Source: Falsiroseomonas sp. (GTDB lineage: Bacteria; Pseudomonadota; Alphaproteobacteria; Acetobacterales; Acetobacteraceae). From it: DNA of 64,000 nucleotides. Both the position numbers and the translations under genes were made by a program. Positions within the stretch are counted from its first letter, which is position 1, and each line of letters begins with the position of its first letter. Below the pieces are notes generated by a model that saw only the letters and a program-made list of their open reading frames with translations, made no database searches and was not told the DNA's origin. Shown piece by piece: positions 46,601 through 55,500 of this stretch. The stretch covers positions 18,326 to 82,325 of the forward strand of contig NZ_JAUYTS010000018.1 in the NCBI RefSeq assembly GCF_030695085.1. Direction: 5' to 3'.

Positions 46601-47682
46601 TGCTGGCGGACAGCCTCGGCCATGACGAGGATCTGCGGCAGATGGCGGCGATGAACATGGCCGCGGCGGAACGCGGCTCCGCGCTGACCAGCCGGCTGCT
46701 CGCCTTCTCCCGCCGCCAGGCCCTCGACCCCAAGGCGATCGACGTCAACCGCCTGCTGGCGGGTCTGCACCAGATGCTGCAGCGGACGCTGGGCGAGCAT
46801 ATCGAGATCCGGTTCGCCAGCGTGCCCGATCTCTGGCCGGCGATGATCGACCCGCCGCAGCTTGAGAATGCGGTGCTGAACCTGTGCATCAATGCGCGCG
46901 ATGCAATGGGCGCCGGCGGCAGGCTGGTGATCGAGACGGCGAATGTGCATCTCGATGCCGCCTATTCGGAGGCGGAGGGGGAAGTCGCACCCGGCGCCTA
47001 TGTGCTGATCGCCGTATCCGACACCGGCAGCGGCATGACGCCCGAGGTCGCGGCCCGCGCCTTCGAGCCGTTCTTCACGACCAAGGAGGTCGGCCAGGGC
47101 AGCGGCCTCGGCCTCAGCATGGTGTTCGGCTTCATGAAGCAGTCCGGCGGACACGTGAAGATCTACTCCGAGGTCGGGCACGGCACCGTGGTGAAGATGT
47201 ACCTGCCGCGCGCCACCGTTCCATCCTCGCGCGCGCCGCGCGGCGGGGACGCTGAGATGTTGCTGGGCGGGTCGGAGAAGCTGCTGCTGGTGGAGGATGA
47301 TCCGCTGGTGCGCGAGCATGTGGCGGCCCAGCTGCGCGACCTGGGCTACCGCGTGGTGGTGGCAAGCCAGGCCGCGGAAGCGATGGATGCGCTGCACCAG
47401 CACGCGGATTTCGACCTGCTGTTCACCGATGTCGTGATGCCGGGTGGCATGCATGGGCCGGCACTGGCGCAGGAAGCGCGCCAGCTTCGTCCCGGGCTGC
47501 GCGTGCTGTTCACATCCGGCTACACGCAGAACGGCATCGTCCACCACGGCAGGCTCGATCCCGGGGTGCTGCTGCTGAACAAGCCCTACCGGCGGCGCGA
47601 CCTGGCGGAGAAGATCCGCCAGGCCCTGGACGGCACAGGCAACAGCGGCGGCGAGACAGCCGCTTCGCCGCCGCATGCGTGA
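43609..47682 (+). CDS. Multi-PAS/GAF hybrid sensor histidine kinase
   Basis: A 1357-residue soluble-looking sensor with no clear TM. In order: GAF (about 20-170), a second GAF-like region (about 195-345), then five PAS modules (about 350-970; two have PAC-like tails). Next come HisKA with His983 in GGVAHDFNNLL, HATPase (NLCINARDAM, DTGSGMT, GSGLGLSMV) and a C-terminal receiver with Asp1274 (LLFTDVVMPGG). PAS1 and PAS4 look LOV-like in layout but lack the flavin-binding Cys. The start is a TTG at 43609 with GGAGA 8 nt upstream; the frame is open to a TTG at 43504. Response regulator and second kinase genes follow. Confidence 0.9.
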   Translation: MPRPPFPPAPPELEAERLAALQRYDVLDTMPEAAFDRIVRLAAQLLGMPIALVSFIDADRQWFKAKIGLAVDETPRAIAFCNTAIEGSAVYQVPNAVLDPRHADNPLVVSEPGVRFYAGAPLLTPEGQALGTLCVIDTVPRPKLDPLQAQALTDLAAAVMAQMELRRELRAREREMARAALRERLLRSVAETPTFQAAIEAAMTALREDTDSLLCLFFRLAPDGHHLQLVAAQGRGALAEPSHFARLRALDLTLDNTSAGRAIREDRQLIVEGLTPEMLRNLPGAALSAALGMAAMILTPTSVGAERYCFALGFGPARSDLSAMAERLQEAAGTLRPLLRRLRDTEETELFRRVVDASSEPVVISDLQPGGAPGLRIRYVNAAFLRQTGYSAAEVTGHSPSMLTHADAAPEARLAIRTALRQGRPIRQEILNRRRDGTPYWVELNISPVVDETGWRTHWMSIQRDISAQRAETQALTESEAAFRDLFHQHPAPMWVFDKDTLAFLEVNEAAIAAYGWSREEFLGMTMLDIGPDNEREVVRDRARESFEGRRVAGPWQHRTASGEMRQVQVLSRMIEFRGREARLVVVWDVTERLRAEAAARELTAELDATFESISDGLYTLDHEWRFTRVNVHAERLLRRDAAALIGQVVWDAFPEAVGSELERQFRLATQERRTTRFEVYFSPFETWFDLTVYPARRGLTVYFRDITAQHRRDERLRLLEVAANKLNDIIMIAEAGPVGPAGPRTVFVNQALERLTGFRPEEATSLTPRMLHGPRTSSAELARIHAALEAHQPIRTELLKYRKDGRELWVEIDIVPVADDKGVFTHWVSVERDITERKHAQIQLEQQAALLDQARDAILVRGTDHRIQYWNRSAERLYGWTAQEVIGRSVADLLYRDTRAFRAATASVLAHGEWNGQLEQYRKDGSRLFVEGAWSLVRDADGGPRAILAVNTDITERLELEQKLRQSQRLEAIGQLTGGVAHDFNNLLTVILGNSEMLADSLGHDEDLRQMAAMNMAAAERGSALTSRLLAFSRRQALDPKAIDVNRLLAGLHQMLQRTLGEHIEIRFASVPDLWPAMIDPPQLENAVLNLCINARDAMGAGGRLVIETANVHLDAAYSEAEGEVAPGAYVLIAVSDTGSGMTPEVAARAFEPFFTTKEVGQGSGLGLSMVFGFMKQSGGHVKIYSEVGHGTVVKMYLPRATVPSSRAPRGGDAEMLLGGSEKLLLVEDDPLVREHVAAQLRDLGYRVVVASQAAEAMDALHQHADFDLLFTDVVMPGGMHGPALAQEARQLRPGLRVLFTSGYTQNGIVHHGRLDPGVLLLNKPYRRRDLAEKIRQALDGTGNSGGETAASPPHA

Positions 47683-47846
47683 CGAACCACCACCATCCAA
47701 ACTCATGGGGCATGATGACCGTGCTGTGCGAATGCCTTGCAGGCCCGGAGGATCTCGACGCCCAGGCCGCCGACGGGTTGGACACGCCAGCCGCTGGGCC
47801 ATACATTCCCTGGCTGCGCCTACTCAACGAAATCGGGGGAGCGCCC
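47683..47846 (+). promoter_or_regulatory. Spacer between the hybrid kinase and response regulator
   Basis: 164 bp. The regulator frame is open through this stretch, but an upstream start would add a non-conserved leader. A clear GGGGGA site precedes the ATG at 47847, so the region probably holds a separate promoter or an untranslated spacer. Confidence 0.35.
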
Positions 47847-48680
47847 ATGGCTGCCCGTTCCACCCCCAGCCCCGTCCCTGCCGGCGATCTGCCCCGACAG
47901 CAAAGGCCCGTCCTGGTGCTGGAGGATGATGCCGCGGTGGCCGCGACCATCTGCACGGCGCTGGCGCGGGACGGCTGGAACACCGTGACCGCCGCCACCC
48001 TGGCCGAAGGCCGGCTGCGGCTGCACCGCGACAATCCACGCCTCGTCATCGCTGATCTCGGCCTGCCCGATGGCAATGGCATCGCCTTCGTCCGTGAAGC
48101 TGCCGGCTGCGCCGATCTCGGCATCATCGTCGTCAGCGGCCGGACCGAGGAGGTGGATCGCGTCATCGGCCTCGAGGTCGGTGCCGATGACTACCTGACC
48201 AAGCCCTTTTCCCTGCGCGAAATGGTTGCCCGCGTCCGTGCCTTGAGCCGCCGCCTCGACTCGGTCGGTCCCCGGGCCGCCCCCCACCCGCCACGCGGCG
48301 GCCTGCAGGAAGCCCAGGCGGCCGCACCGGTACCGCATGATCCGGAATGGAAGCCGGAGGCGACGATGGCGGAGCCCGCGGCATGGAGCATCGCGGGCGT
48401 TTCCCTCCAGCCATCGCGGTTTCGCCTGGTTGCGGCCGATTCCAGTGAAATCCGGCTGACCGGCGCGGAGGCCGGGCTGCTGGCCCTGCTGCTGACCGAG
48501 CCGGAGCACCTGGCGGACCGGGAGATGATTTCCCAGCGCGTGCTCGGGCGCAGGCTGTTGCCCGAACAGCGCGGTGTGGACCAGCTCGCCTCCAATCTCC
48601 GGCAGAAACTTCTCGGTGCTTCCGCCGGGCAGATGACCATCGCGGCACAACGCGGCCGGGGCTATCGGCTGGTCTGGTGA
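47847..48680 (+). CDS. OmpR-type response regulator
   Basis: A 277-residue transcription regulator. The receiver (about 25-150) has the acidic pocket LVLEDDAA, phosphoacceptor Asp70 in LVIADLGLPDG and Lys in LTKPF. After a linker, a winged helix follows (about 180-277: RLTGAEAGLLALLL ... LASNLRQKL ... RGYRLVW). It lies between the hybrid kinase and a receiver-kinase gene and overlaps the latter by 1 nt (TGATG), so it is the probable DNA-binding output of this phosphorelay. Confidence 0.92.
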   Translation: MAARSTPSPVPAGDLPRQQRPVLVLEDDAAVAATICTALARDGWNTVTAATLAEGRLRLHRDNPRLVIADLGLPDGNGIAFVREAAGCADLGIIVVSGRTEEVDRVIGLEVGADDYLTKPFSLREMVARVRALSRRLDSVGPRAAPHPPRGGLQEAQAAAPVPHDPEWKPEATMAEPAAWSIAGVSLQPSRFRLVAADSSEIRLTGAEAGLLALLLTEPEHLADREMISQRVLGRRLLPEQRGVDQLASNLRQKLLGASAGQMTIAAQRGRGYRLVW

Positions 48681-49954
48681 TGAACCCCTCACCCGCCGAT
48701 TCCACGGCCAGGACCGCGCCTGGCACACCGCCACCGCTCAGCGTCCTTGTGCTGGATGATGAACGGCCGATCGTCGAGCTGCTGGTACGTGGGCTGTCGC
48801 AGCGCGGGTTCCTGGTGCACGGCGTGCATGATACGGCCGCTGCCAAGGTCGCCATCGATGCCGATCCGGGTATCGGCGTCCTGCTCTCCGATGTCCGCAT
48901 GCCCGGCCAGACCGGCCTTGCCCTCGCCGAGGAATTGCTGCGCGACCGGGAGGAGGCGCGCGCGCTGGAGGTGGTGCTGCTGACCGGCGGTGCCACGGCC
49001 GATGTCGCGCTCGGCGCGTTGCGCGCCCGCACCTTCGACCTGGTGCAGAAGCCGCTGCGGCTGGCGGAGGTGGCGGCGGTGGTGGAACGGGCCCTGGCAA
49101 GCTGCCGCCAGCGCCGCGCGCGCGCGCTGCGCGATGCCGAGGTCGATCTCCGCATCGGCACGGCGGAGGCCGAACGGGCACGGCTGGTGGATCGGCTCTC
49201 CGCCTCCTCCGCGCGACTTGATGATGTGCGGAGCGCGCTGGCCGCGAGCCAGCGCATGCGGAGCGACCTGCTGGCGGTGATCTCGCATGAGATGCGGACG
49301 CCGCTGATCCCGATCCTCGGCTTCTCCGAGATCCTGGCGGGCGACATGGCGCTGCCGGCGGCGGAAGTGCGGGATTATGGCCGGCTGATTCATTCCGGCG
49401 CGCGACGCCTGCTGTCGCTGATCGAGGCCGCGCTCGATATCGTCGCGCTCGAACACGGCCGCGGGCTTGGGGCGGGGTTGCAGGAGCCGGTGCCCCGCCT
49501 GCTGACGCGGGTCCTGGCCGCGCAGGAGCCCGAGGCGGCGGCGCAGGGGGTTCGGCTGGAACTGGCGCATGGCGAGTCGCAAGGCCTGCTCAACGGTGAT
49601 CTGCGCCTGCTGGCCGCGGCGCTCAGCCATTTGCTGGACAATGCGATCAAGGCGTCCCCGCAGGGCGCCACGGTGCTGCTCGGCTGGTCGGTGCGGCCGG
49701 ATCAGGGCATCGACATCCTGGTGCGCGACCACGGCGCCGGCCTGCCGGACGGGCTGGAAAGCCAGATCGGCACGCCCTTCCTGCAGGCGGACATGTCGCT
49801 GACCCGCAACTGGCCCGGCGCCGGGCTGGGGCTTGCGCTGGTCACCCGCGTGGCCGCGGCGCATGGCGGGCGGCTGCACCTGCGTGCCGCGGACGGCGGC
49901 GGCACGGAGGCCTGCCTGGAATTGCCGGCAGCCCGGCACCCGGCCGCCGCGTGA
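48680..49954 (+). CDS. Receiver-histidine kinase hybrid
   Basis: A 424-residue protein with an N-terminal receiver, Asp71 in LLSDVRMPGQ, then a coiled linker (about 140-195). The kinase core follows: HisKA with His203 in VISHEMRTPL and HATPase motifs (HLLDNAIKAS, VRDHGAGLPDG, GAGLGLALV). The arrangement suggests that phosphorylation of its receiver controls the kinase. Start ATG at 48680 gives a TGATG junction with the regulator gene; a GTG one codon upstream is possible. Confidence 0.9.
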   Translation: MNPSPADSTARTAPGTPPPLSVLVLDDERPIVELLVRGLSQRGFLVHGVHDTAAAKVAIDADPGIGVLLSDVRMPGQTGLALAEELLRDREEARALEVVLLTGGATADVALGALRARTFDLVQKPLRLAEVAAVVERALASCRQRRARALRDAEVDLRIGTAEAERARLVDRLSASSARLDDVRSALAASQRMRSDLLAVISHEMRTPLIPILGFSEILAGDMALPAAEVRDYGRLIHSGARRLLSLIEAALDIVALEHGRGLGAGLQEPVPRLLTRVLAAQEPEAAAQGVRLELAHGESQGLLNGDLRLLAAALSHLLDNAIKASPQGATVLLGWSVRPDQGIDILVRDHGAGLPDGLESQIGTPFLQADMSLTRNWPGAGLGLALVTRVAAAHGGRLHLRAADGGGTEACLELPAARHPAAA

Positions 49955-50068
49955 GCGACAATTTGCGAGTGCGCGCGGCCTCAGGCGCGACGCAGGGGCG
50001 GCAAAGCACTACGGGACCAGCAGTGAGCTGTTCCTGGACGGTCGCTGAGCCGCCGACCCGCCCCCGGC

Positions 50069-50575
50069 CTAGACGCCGGCAGTCTCGCCCTGGCTCCGCA
50101 GGCTCGCATAGCGCCGCGTCACCGTGTCCAGATTGTCGTGGCACCACTGTGCCATCCGCTCCTCCTCCCGCGACAGGTCGAGCGCGGCATGCGCGGCCGC
50201 GTGGCCGGCAAGCTCGGACAGGGTGATCAGGGAACGGTAGCTGGCAATCTCGAAATGCTCGAAGGCGTAGTTTGCCAGCGCGTTCTTCAGCACTTCGTCC
50301 GGCGCCAGCACATGTCCGGCCGCCGCCATGTTGCCCATGAAGCCGGTGACCAGGTCCTTGAAGGCGGAATGCGAGGTGCCGAGCGATTCCAGCAGTTCAT
50401 CCAGCCGGTCCCGCTGCACTTCGCTTTCCTTGATGTGACGCCGCAACTGGGCCTCCACCTCCGGGTAGTTCTGCAGCCGCTCCACCTGGCGTGACAGCAG
50501 CTGGATGGCCTCGGTCTCAAGCGCGCGGGCGTTGACCAGGCCCGACACGTAAATATCGCGGATGCTTTCTGCCAT
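50069..50575 (-). CDS. DUF892 (YciE/YciF-like) ferritin-like stress protein
   Basis: A 168-residue all-alpha protein. DUF892 proteins adopt ferritin-like four-helix bundles and are linked to stress responses. Visible metal-ligand-type residues include Glu and His in LETEAIQLLSRQ, EVEAQLRRHIKESEVQ, NYAFEHFEIASY and LSREEERMAQW. The AAAGGAG site before the ATG at 50575 fixes the start; an upstream extension to 50656 looks non-coding. It is convergent with the receiver-kinase gene, 114 nt away. Confidence 0.88.
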   Translation of the reverse strand: MAESIRDIYVSGLVNARALETEAIQLLSRQVERLQNYPEVEAQLRRHIKESEVQRDRLDELLESLGTSHSAFKDLVTGFMGNMAAAGHVLAPDEVLKNALANYAFEHFEIASYRSLITLSELAGHAAAHAALDLSREEERMAQWCHDNLDTVTRRYASLRSQGETAGV

Positions 50576-50794
50576 GGCGCTCTCCTTTCGGAATGGGCAA
50601 TGCGACCCCGCCCTGGAACGGGTGCCGTGCCCAGCGAACGCGCCAGCCTCACCCATGTCCTCATGACGAGGCGGTGATTACGCGGGCCGTGCGAGTCCGG
50701 CGCGGCGCCTTGCCCGCCGCCGATCCGGGGTGGGAAGATGCGCCGTGCCGCGGACGATGCCGGGGGTCGGCAACCGGCGGGAATGGAGGGGCGT

Positions 50795-50953
50795 ATGGGC
50801 CTTCTGCTGCGCGGATTGCTGGTGGTCGCCGGCGCCATCGCCGCGCTGTTCGTGGCGCGGGATGCGCCGAATTTCGCGGTGGTGGAGGGCATGGTCGCGG
50901 TGGTGATCATCGCAGCCATCGTTCTGGCGCTGGCCCTGACCCGGAAGAAGTAG
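50795..50953 (+). CDS. 52-residue membrane protein
   Basis: A small protein MGLLLRGLLVVAGAIAALF..., with two predicted TM segments (about 3-20 and 28-47) and a basic C-terminus TRKK. A GGAGGG site lies 5 nt upstream. It is divergent from the DUF892 gene and 56 nt before the antiporter gene on the same strand, so it may be cotranscribed with the antiporter-helicase pair. No family was recognised. The ribosome-binding site and hydrophobic pattern support it being real. Confidence 0.6.
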   Translation: MGLLLRGLLVVAGAIAALFVARDAPNFAVVEGMVAVVIIAAIVLALALTRKK

Positions 50954-51009
50954 CCGGCCCACGCAACAATTCTTGCCTGGTGAGGGGCCTGGCCGGATAG
51001 GCTGGCGGT

Positions 51010-52575
51010 ATGGAAATCGTGCAGGCCGTGCTGGCCCTGATCGCGGCCTGTATCGGCTTCGCGCTGATCGCGCGGCGGCTGAACCTGCCCTATGCCGTCA
51101 TCCTGGTGATCGGCGGGATCGTGCTGGCCTTCATCCCGGGCCTGCCGACCGTGACGCTGGACCCGGCGATCGCGCTGGCCTTCTTCCTGCCGCCGCTGCT
51201 CCAGGCCAGCGCCTGGCGGACGGATTGGCGGGCCTTCCGGGACAATCTCCGCCCCATCCTGTTCCTCGCGGTCGGTGCCGTGCTGTTCACCGCGGTCTGC
51301 ATCGCCGTGGTCGCCAAGCTGCTGATCCCCGGCCTGCCCTGGGCCGCCGCGGTGGCGCTGGGCGCCATCGTCGCGCCACCGGATGCGGTGGCCGCCGCCG
51401 CCGTGCTGGGCCGGCTGCCGATGCCGCGTCGCCTGGTAACGGTGCTGGAGGGCGAGAGCCTGGTGAATGATGCGACGGCGCTGGTGCTGTACCGCTTCGC
51501 CATCGCCGCCGTCGCCGCGGGCGGCATCGCGCTGGAGGTGGCGGTTGCCTCCTTCTTCCTGGTGGCGCTCGGCGGCATCCTGATGGGCTGGGGCGTGGGG
51601 CTGGCCTGCGCCTGGACCTTCCAGCGGCTGAAGGATCCTCTGCTGGAGATCGCTGCCAGCTTCGTCGCCTGCTTCGGCAGCTTCTTCGCGGCGGAAGCCC
51701 TGGGCCTGTCCGGCGTGATCGCCGTCGTCACCACGGGCCTGGTGCTCGGCCAGTTGCAGCACCGCACCCTGGCACCGGAAACCCGCATCAGCGCGCAGGC
51801 GGTGTGGGGCTTCGTGGAGTTCGTGCTGACCAGCCTGATCTTCATCCTGGTGGGGTTGCAGCTGCGCGGCATCCTCGACCGGATCTCCCAGCATGGCGTG
51901 CTGGAACTGGCCTTCCTGGCGGTGGCGCTGTCGCTGACGCTGATCCTCAGCCGCTTCGCCTGGGTGTTTCCCATGGCGTTGATCCCCCGCGTGCTGCCGG
52001 GGCCGGCCGATGACGGTCGCCGGCCACCGCTCGGGCATCTGGTGGTGATCTCCTGGGCGGGCATGCGGGGCGTGGTGTCGCTGGCCGCGGCGCTGGCGCT
52101 GCCGCTGGATTTCCCCTACCGGGACCTGCTGGTGTTCCTTGCCTTCTGCGCCATCCTGGCCACGCTGGTGCTGCAGGGCACCACGCTGGAATGGGTGATC
52201 CGCCGCCTTGGCGTGGCGGAGAAGCCGGTGGCGGGCATGGCGCCGGCGGAAGCCCAGGCGCGCCGACAGATCGCCCGCGCCACCCTGGCCGAGGTGGAAG
52301 AAAGGGCGGAGGATATCCTGGAAGGCGCCGTCGCACGCGACCTGTTGACCGAATTCCGCGAACGCGCCCGGGTGTATCGCGGCGTCGCCGATGGCGGCGG
52401 CCATGCGGAGCTGGAGGCGCGGATGCGGATTCGCCTGGCGGCACTTCGCGCCGGGCGCCGCGCGCTGCTGGACCAGCACCGCGAAGGCGCGGTGAATGAC
52501 ATGATGCTGGCCCGTCTGGCCCATGAAATGGATCTTGAGGAATTGCGAATCCTGCGCCTGCTGGGGGCTCGATGA
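51010..52575 (+). CDS. CPA1-family Na+/H+ antiporter
   Basis: A 521-residue cation/proton antiporter with about 12 TM segments (1-about 400). Transport-site residues are seen in APPDAVAAAAVL and in GESLVNDATALV, whose Asn-Asp pair is typical of electroneutral CPA1 antiporters. The C-terminal tail (about 400-521) is soluble and helical, rich in Ala, Arg and Glu. Its stop overlaps the start of the large helicase-nuclease gene in an ATGA junction. Confidence 0.9.
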   Translation: MEIVQAVLALIAACIGFALIARRLNLPYAVILVIGGIVLAFIPGLPTVTLDPAIALAFFLPPLLQASAWRTDWRAFRDNLRPILFLAVGAVLFTAVCIAVVAKLLIPGLPWAAAVALGAIVAPPDAVAAAAVLGRLPMPRRLVTVLEGESLVNDATALVLYRFAIAAVAAGGIALEVAVASFFLVALGGILMGWGVGLACAWTFQRLKDPLLEIAASFVACFGSFFAAEALGLSGVIAVVTTGLVLGQLQHRTLAPETRISAQAVWGFVEFVLTSLIFILVGLQLRGILDRISQHGVLELAFLAVALSLTLILSRFAWVFPMALIPRVLPGPADDGRRPPLGHLVVISWAGMRGVVSLAAALALPLDFPYRDLLVFLAFCAILATLVLQGTTLEWVIRRLGVAEKPVAGMAPAEAQARRQIARATLAEVEERAEDILEGAVARDLLTEFRERARVYRGVADGGGHAELEARMRIRLAALRAGRRALLDQHREGAVNDMMLARLAHEMDLEELRILRLLGAR

Positions 52576-55500
52576 GCCTGCTGCCCGATCAGCTTGAGGC
52601 CGCACGCCGCGGCCTGCTCGACCTGTCCACCCGCAACCGCCTGCTGTCCCTGCCGAAACCCGGCCGGTCGCGCGGCGTGGTTCTGCTGGATGACGAGGAT
52701 GCCGGCTTCGTGCTGGCCGCCCTGGCCGATGGCCGCGCCTTCACCTTCGAAGCCTCCGCCGAGACCGCCGAGGACGCCCCGCGCCGCACCCGCCGCCCGG
52801 TGCGGGTGGAGGGCGTGACCCAGGCCGATGCGGCGCAGAGCCGGGAGGAAGCGCGGCGCGACAACCGCTTGCGCGTGAAGCTGCCGCGGGAGGATCTGGC
52901 GCGGCGCCTGCGCGACCTGATGCAGGATGCGCGCACGGCGCGGGAGGAGACGGGCATCGCCACCCTCTCGCTCGCCCTCGGCGCGCTGGCCTGGCGCGAC
53001 CCCGCCACGCCGGAGACCGAACGCCTGGCGCCGCTCGCCCTGCTGCCGGTGGCGCTGGAACGCCAGGGTGTCTCGCAGGTGTTCCGGCTGCGCGCCGCGG
53101 GCGGGGAGGTGGAGGAAAATCTCTCGCTCCGCCAGAAGCTGCAGGCCGAGTTCCGCGTCGAGCTGCCGCCCTTCCCGGCCGAGGATTTTGCGCCCGCCGC
53201 CTGGGCGGAGGCTGTCGCGGCCGCGATCGGCGCGCGGGAAGGCTGGCGGGTCGATGTGGACTCGCTGGCGGTCGGCCTGTTCTCCTTCCAGAAATTCCTG
53301 ATGTGGCGCGACCTGGACCCCGCGGTGAATCCGGGCCTGCTGACGCATGGCATGATCCGCGCGCTGGTCGGCGGCGAGGCGCTGGATGCGCCGCCGCCCT
53401 TTGGCCCGGACGTCGATGTGGATGAGGCGATTCCGGTGGAACGCCTCGACCATGTGATGGAAATGGATGGCAGCCAGGCGCTGGCGGCGGAGGCGGTACG
53501 CCGCGGCGGGGCGGCATGGGAAACGGCAGGTGGCGGCGCGGCGCAAGCCGGCCATGTCGTCATCCAGGGGCCGCCCGGCACCGGCAAAAGCCAGACCATC
53601 GCCACGATCATCGCCCAGGCGGTGCTAGACGGGCGCAGCGTGCTGTTCGTGGCCGAGAAACTGGCGGCGCTGGAGGTGGTGGAACGCCGCCTCGGCCAGA
53701 TCGGCCTCGGCCCGGCCTGCCTGGAACTGCATGCGGAGAAGCAGTCCAAGCGCGCCGTGCTGGATGAGCTGCGCGCGACACTGGCTGCCCCCCCGGTGGC
53801 GATGCCAGACCGTGCGCCGGTGCTGCGCCGCCTGGGTTCGCTGCGCGCCCGGCTGAACCAGCATGCCCGCGCCATGGGTGCCGCGGTGGGCACGAGCGGG
53901 CGGCCGCTGCATGCGGTGGTGGGCCGGCTGGCGGCGCGGCGGGCCATCGGCGCGGCGGCACCCGATTTCACGCTGCCGGCCGGGGATTGGGACGCGGCGC
54001 GCATCGCGGCTGCCCGCAATGCGGTGGCAGAACTGGCGGCCTGCGCCGCCGCGGGCGGGCCGGGCAGCATCTGGCGTGGCGTCAGCCCCGAACCAGGTCT
54101 CGGCCCGTTGGCGCAGGACCGGCTGATGGCACGGCTGCCCGCGCTGATCCGGGCGCTGACCGCTGGCGCCACGGCTTTGGAGGCGGCCGCCATGGTGCTG
54201 GCGCAGCCGGGGCCGGCGGGGGCGGCGCATCTGCTGGCGCTGTCGGCCGCCATCGCGGCAGCGCCCACGCATGATGCCGCGGCGCTGGCGCACCCCGCCT
54301 GGCAGGCCGAGCAGGACCCGCTGGCCGCGCTCGCCGCGGCCACCGCCGCGCTGGCCGAAGCCGGGCGCGATGCGCGGCTGCGCCCCGGCGCGCTGAACAC
54401 CCAGGGGCTGGAAGCGGCGCGCGCCACGCTGGGCGAGGGTGGTGGCTTCTTCGCCTTCCTCTCCGCCACCCAGCGTGCCGCCAAGGCGCTGGCCACGCAG
54501 GTGGTGGCCGAGGGCGCGGCGGTGCTGCCGGCGCTGGATGCCGCCATCGCCGGCCAGGCCGCCGCGCGCGCCGTGGCGGCCGGCGAGGCCACCGGCCGCG
54601 CCGCCTTCGGCAGGCTGTGGGGCGATGCCGCGGCGATGGCTGCGCTGGTGGCATGGCGCCGCCAGCACGGTGCCGCCGCCGCGGCCGCCCTGGCGGCCGG
54701 GATGCCGGTGCTGGACGAGACAGCGGTGCAGACGGCGCTGGCGGCCTGGGAGGAGTTGGAGTCGGCAACGCAGCTCGATCTCGCCGAGGGCTTCGGCCAG
54801 GCGGACCCGTCATTGGCCGCAATCGCCGCGCGCCTCGGTGATTGGGCAGCGCAGCCGGAGGCGCTCACCCCCTGGCTCGCCTGGCGCCGCGCCGTGCAGG
54901 CGGCGGGCGAGGAGCTGGCGCCGCTGGTGCAGCGCCTGGAAGCGGGCAGCCTGAAGCCCGATACCGCCGCCGATGCGCTGGAGGATGCGGTGGATGAGGC
55001 GCTGCTGAAGGCCGCCATGCGCGCCCGGCCCGAACTCGCCGCCTTCGATGGCGCCGGCTTCGACCGGATGCTGACCGATTTCGCCGCCGCCGATCGCGAC
55101 CGCATCGCGCTGGCACGGCGGGAGGTTGCCGCCACCCATGCCGCCGCCGTGGCGCGGGTGCGGGATCTGCCAGGCTACCGCCTGCTGCTTGGCGAGTTCG
55201 AGAAGAAGCGCGGCCATCTGCCGGTGCGCGAATTGCTGCTGCGCGCCGGCAGCGCGGTGCAGGCGGCGAAGCCCGTCTTCCTGATGTCGCCCTTGTCCGT
55301 CGCGCAGATGCTGGCGCCGCCGCATGGGCTGCGCCCCGGCCTGACCTTCGATCTGCTGGTGATGGATGAGGCGTCGCAGATCGAGCCGGTCGATGCCCTT
55401 GGTGCCATCGCCCGGTCTCGGCAGGTGGTGGTGGTGGGCGATGACCGGCAGATGCCACCCACCCGCTTCTTCCAGCGCATGACCTCGGAGGAGGAAATGC

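Noticed and set aside
44005..47802. Very long open frame antisense to the hybrid kinase
   Set aside because: High GC with strong third-position bias leaves antisense frames open; the product has no domain and is composed of repetitive Arg, His and Gln-rich sequence. The plus strand has complete kinase motifs.
50615..50640. EcfG-type general stress promoter (GGAAC-N16-CGTT) near the DUF892 gene
   Set aside because: GGAAC is present, but the second box reads CGAA at 15 bp and is on the strand away from DUF892.
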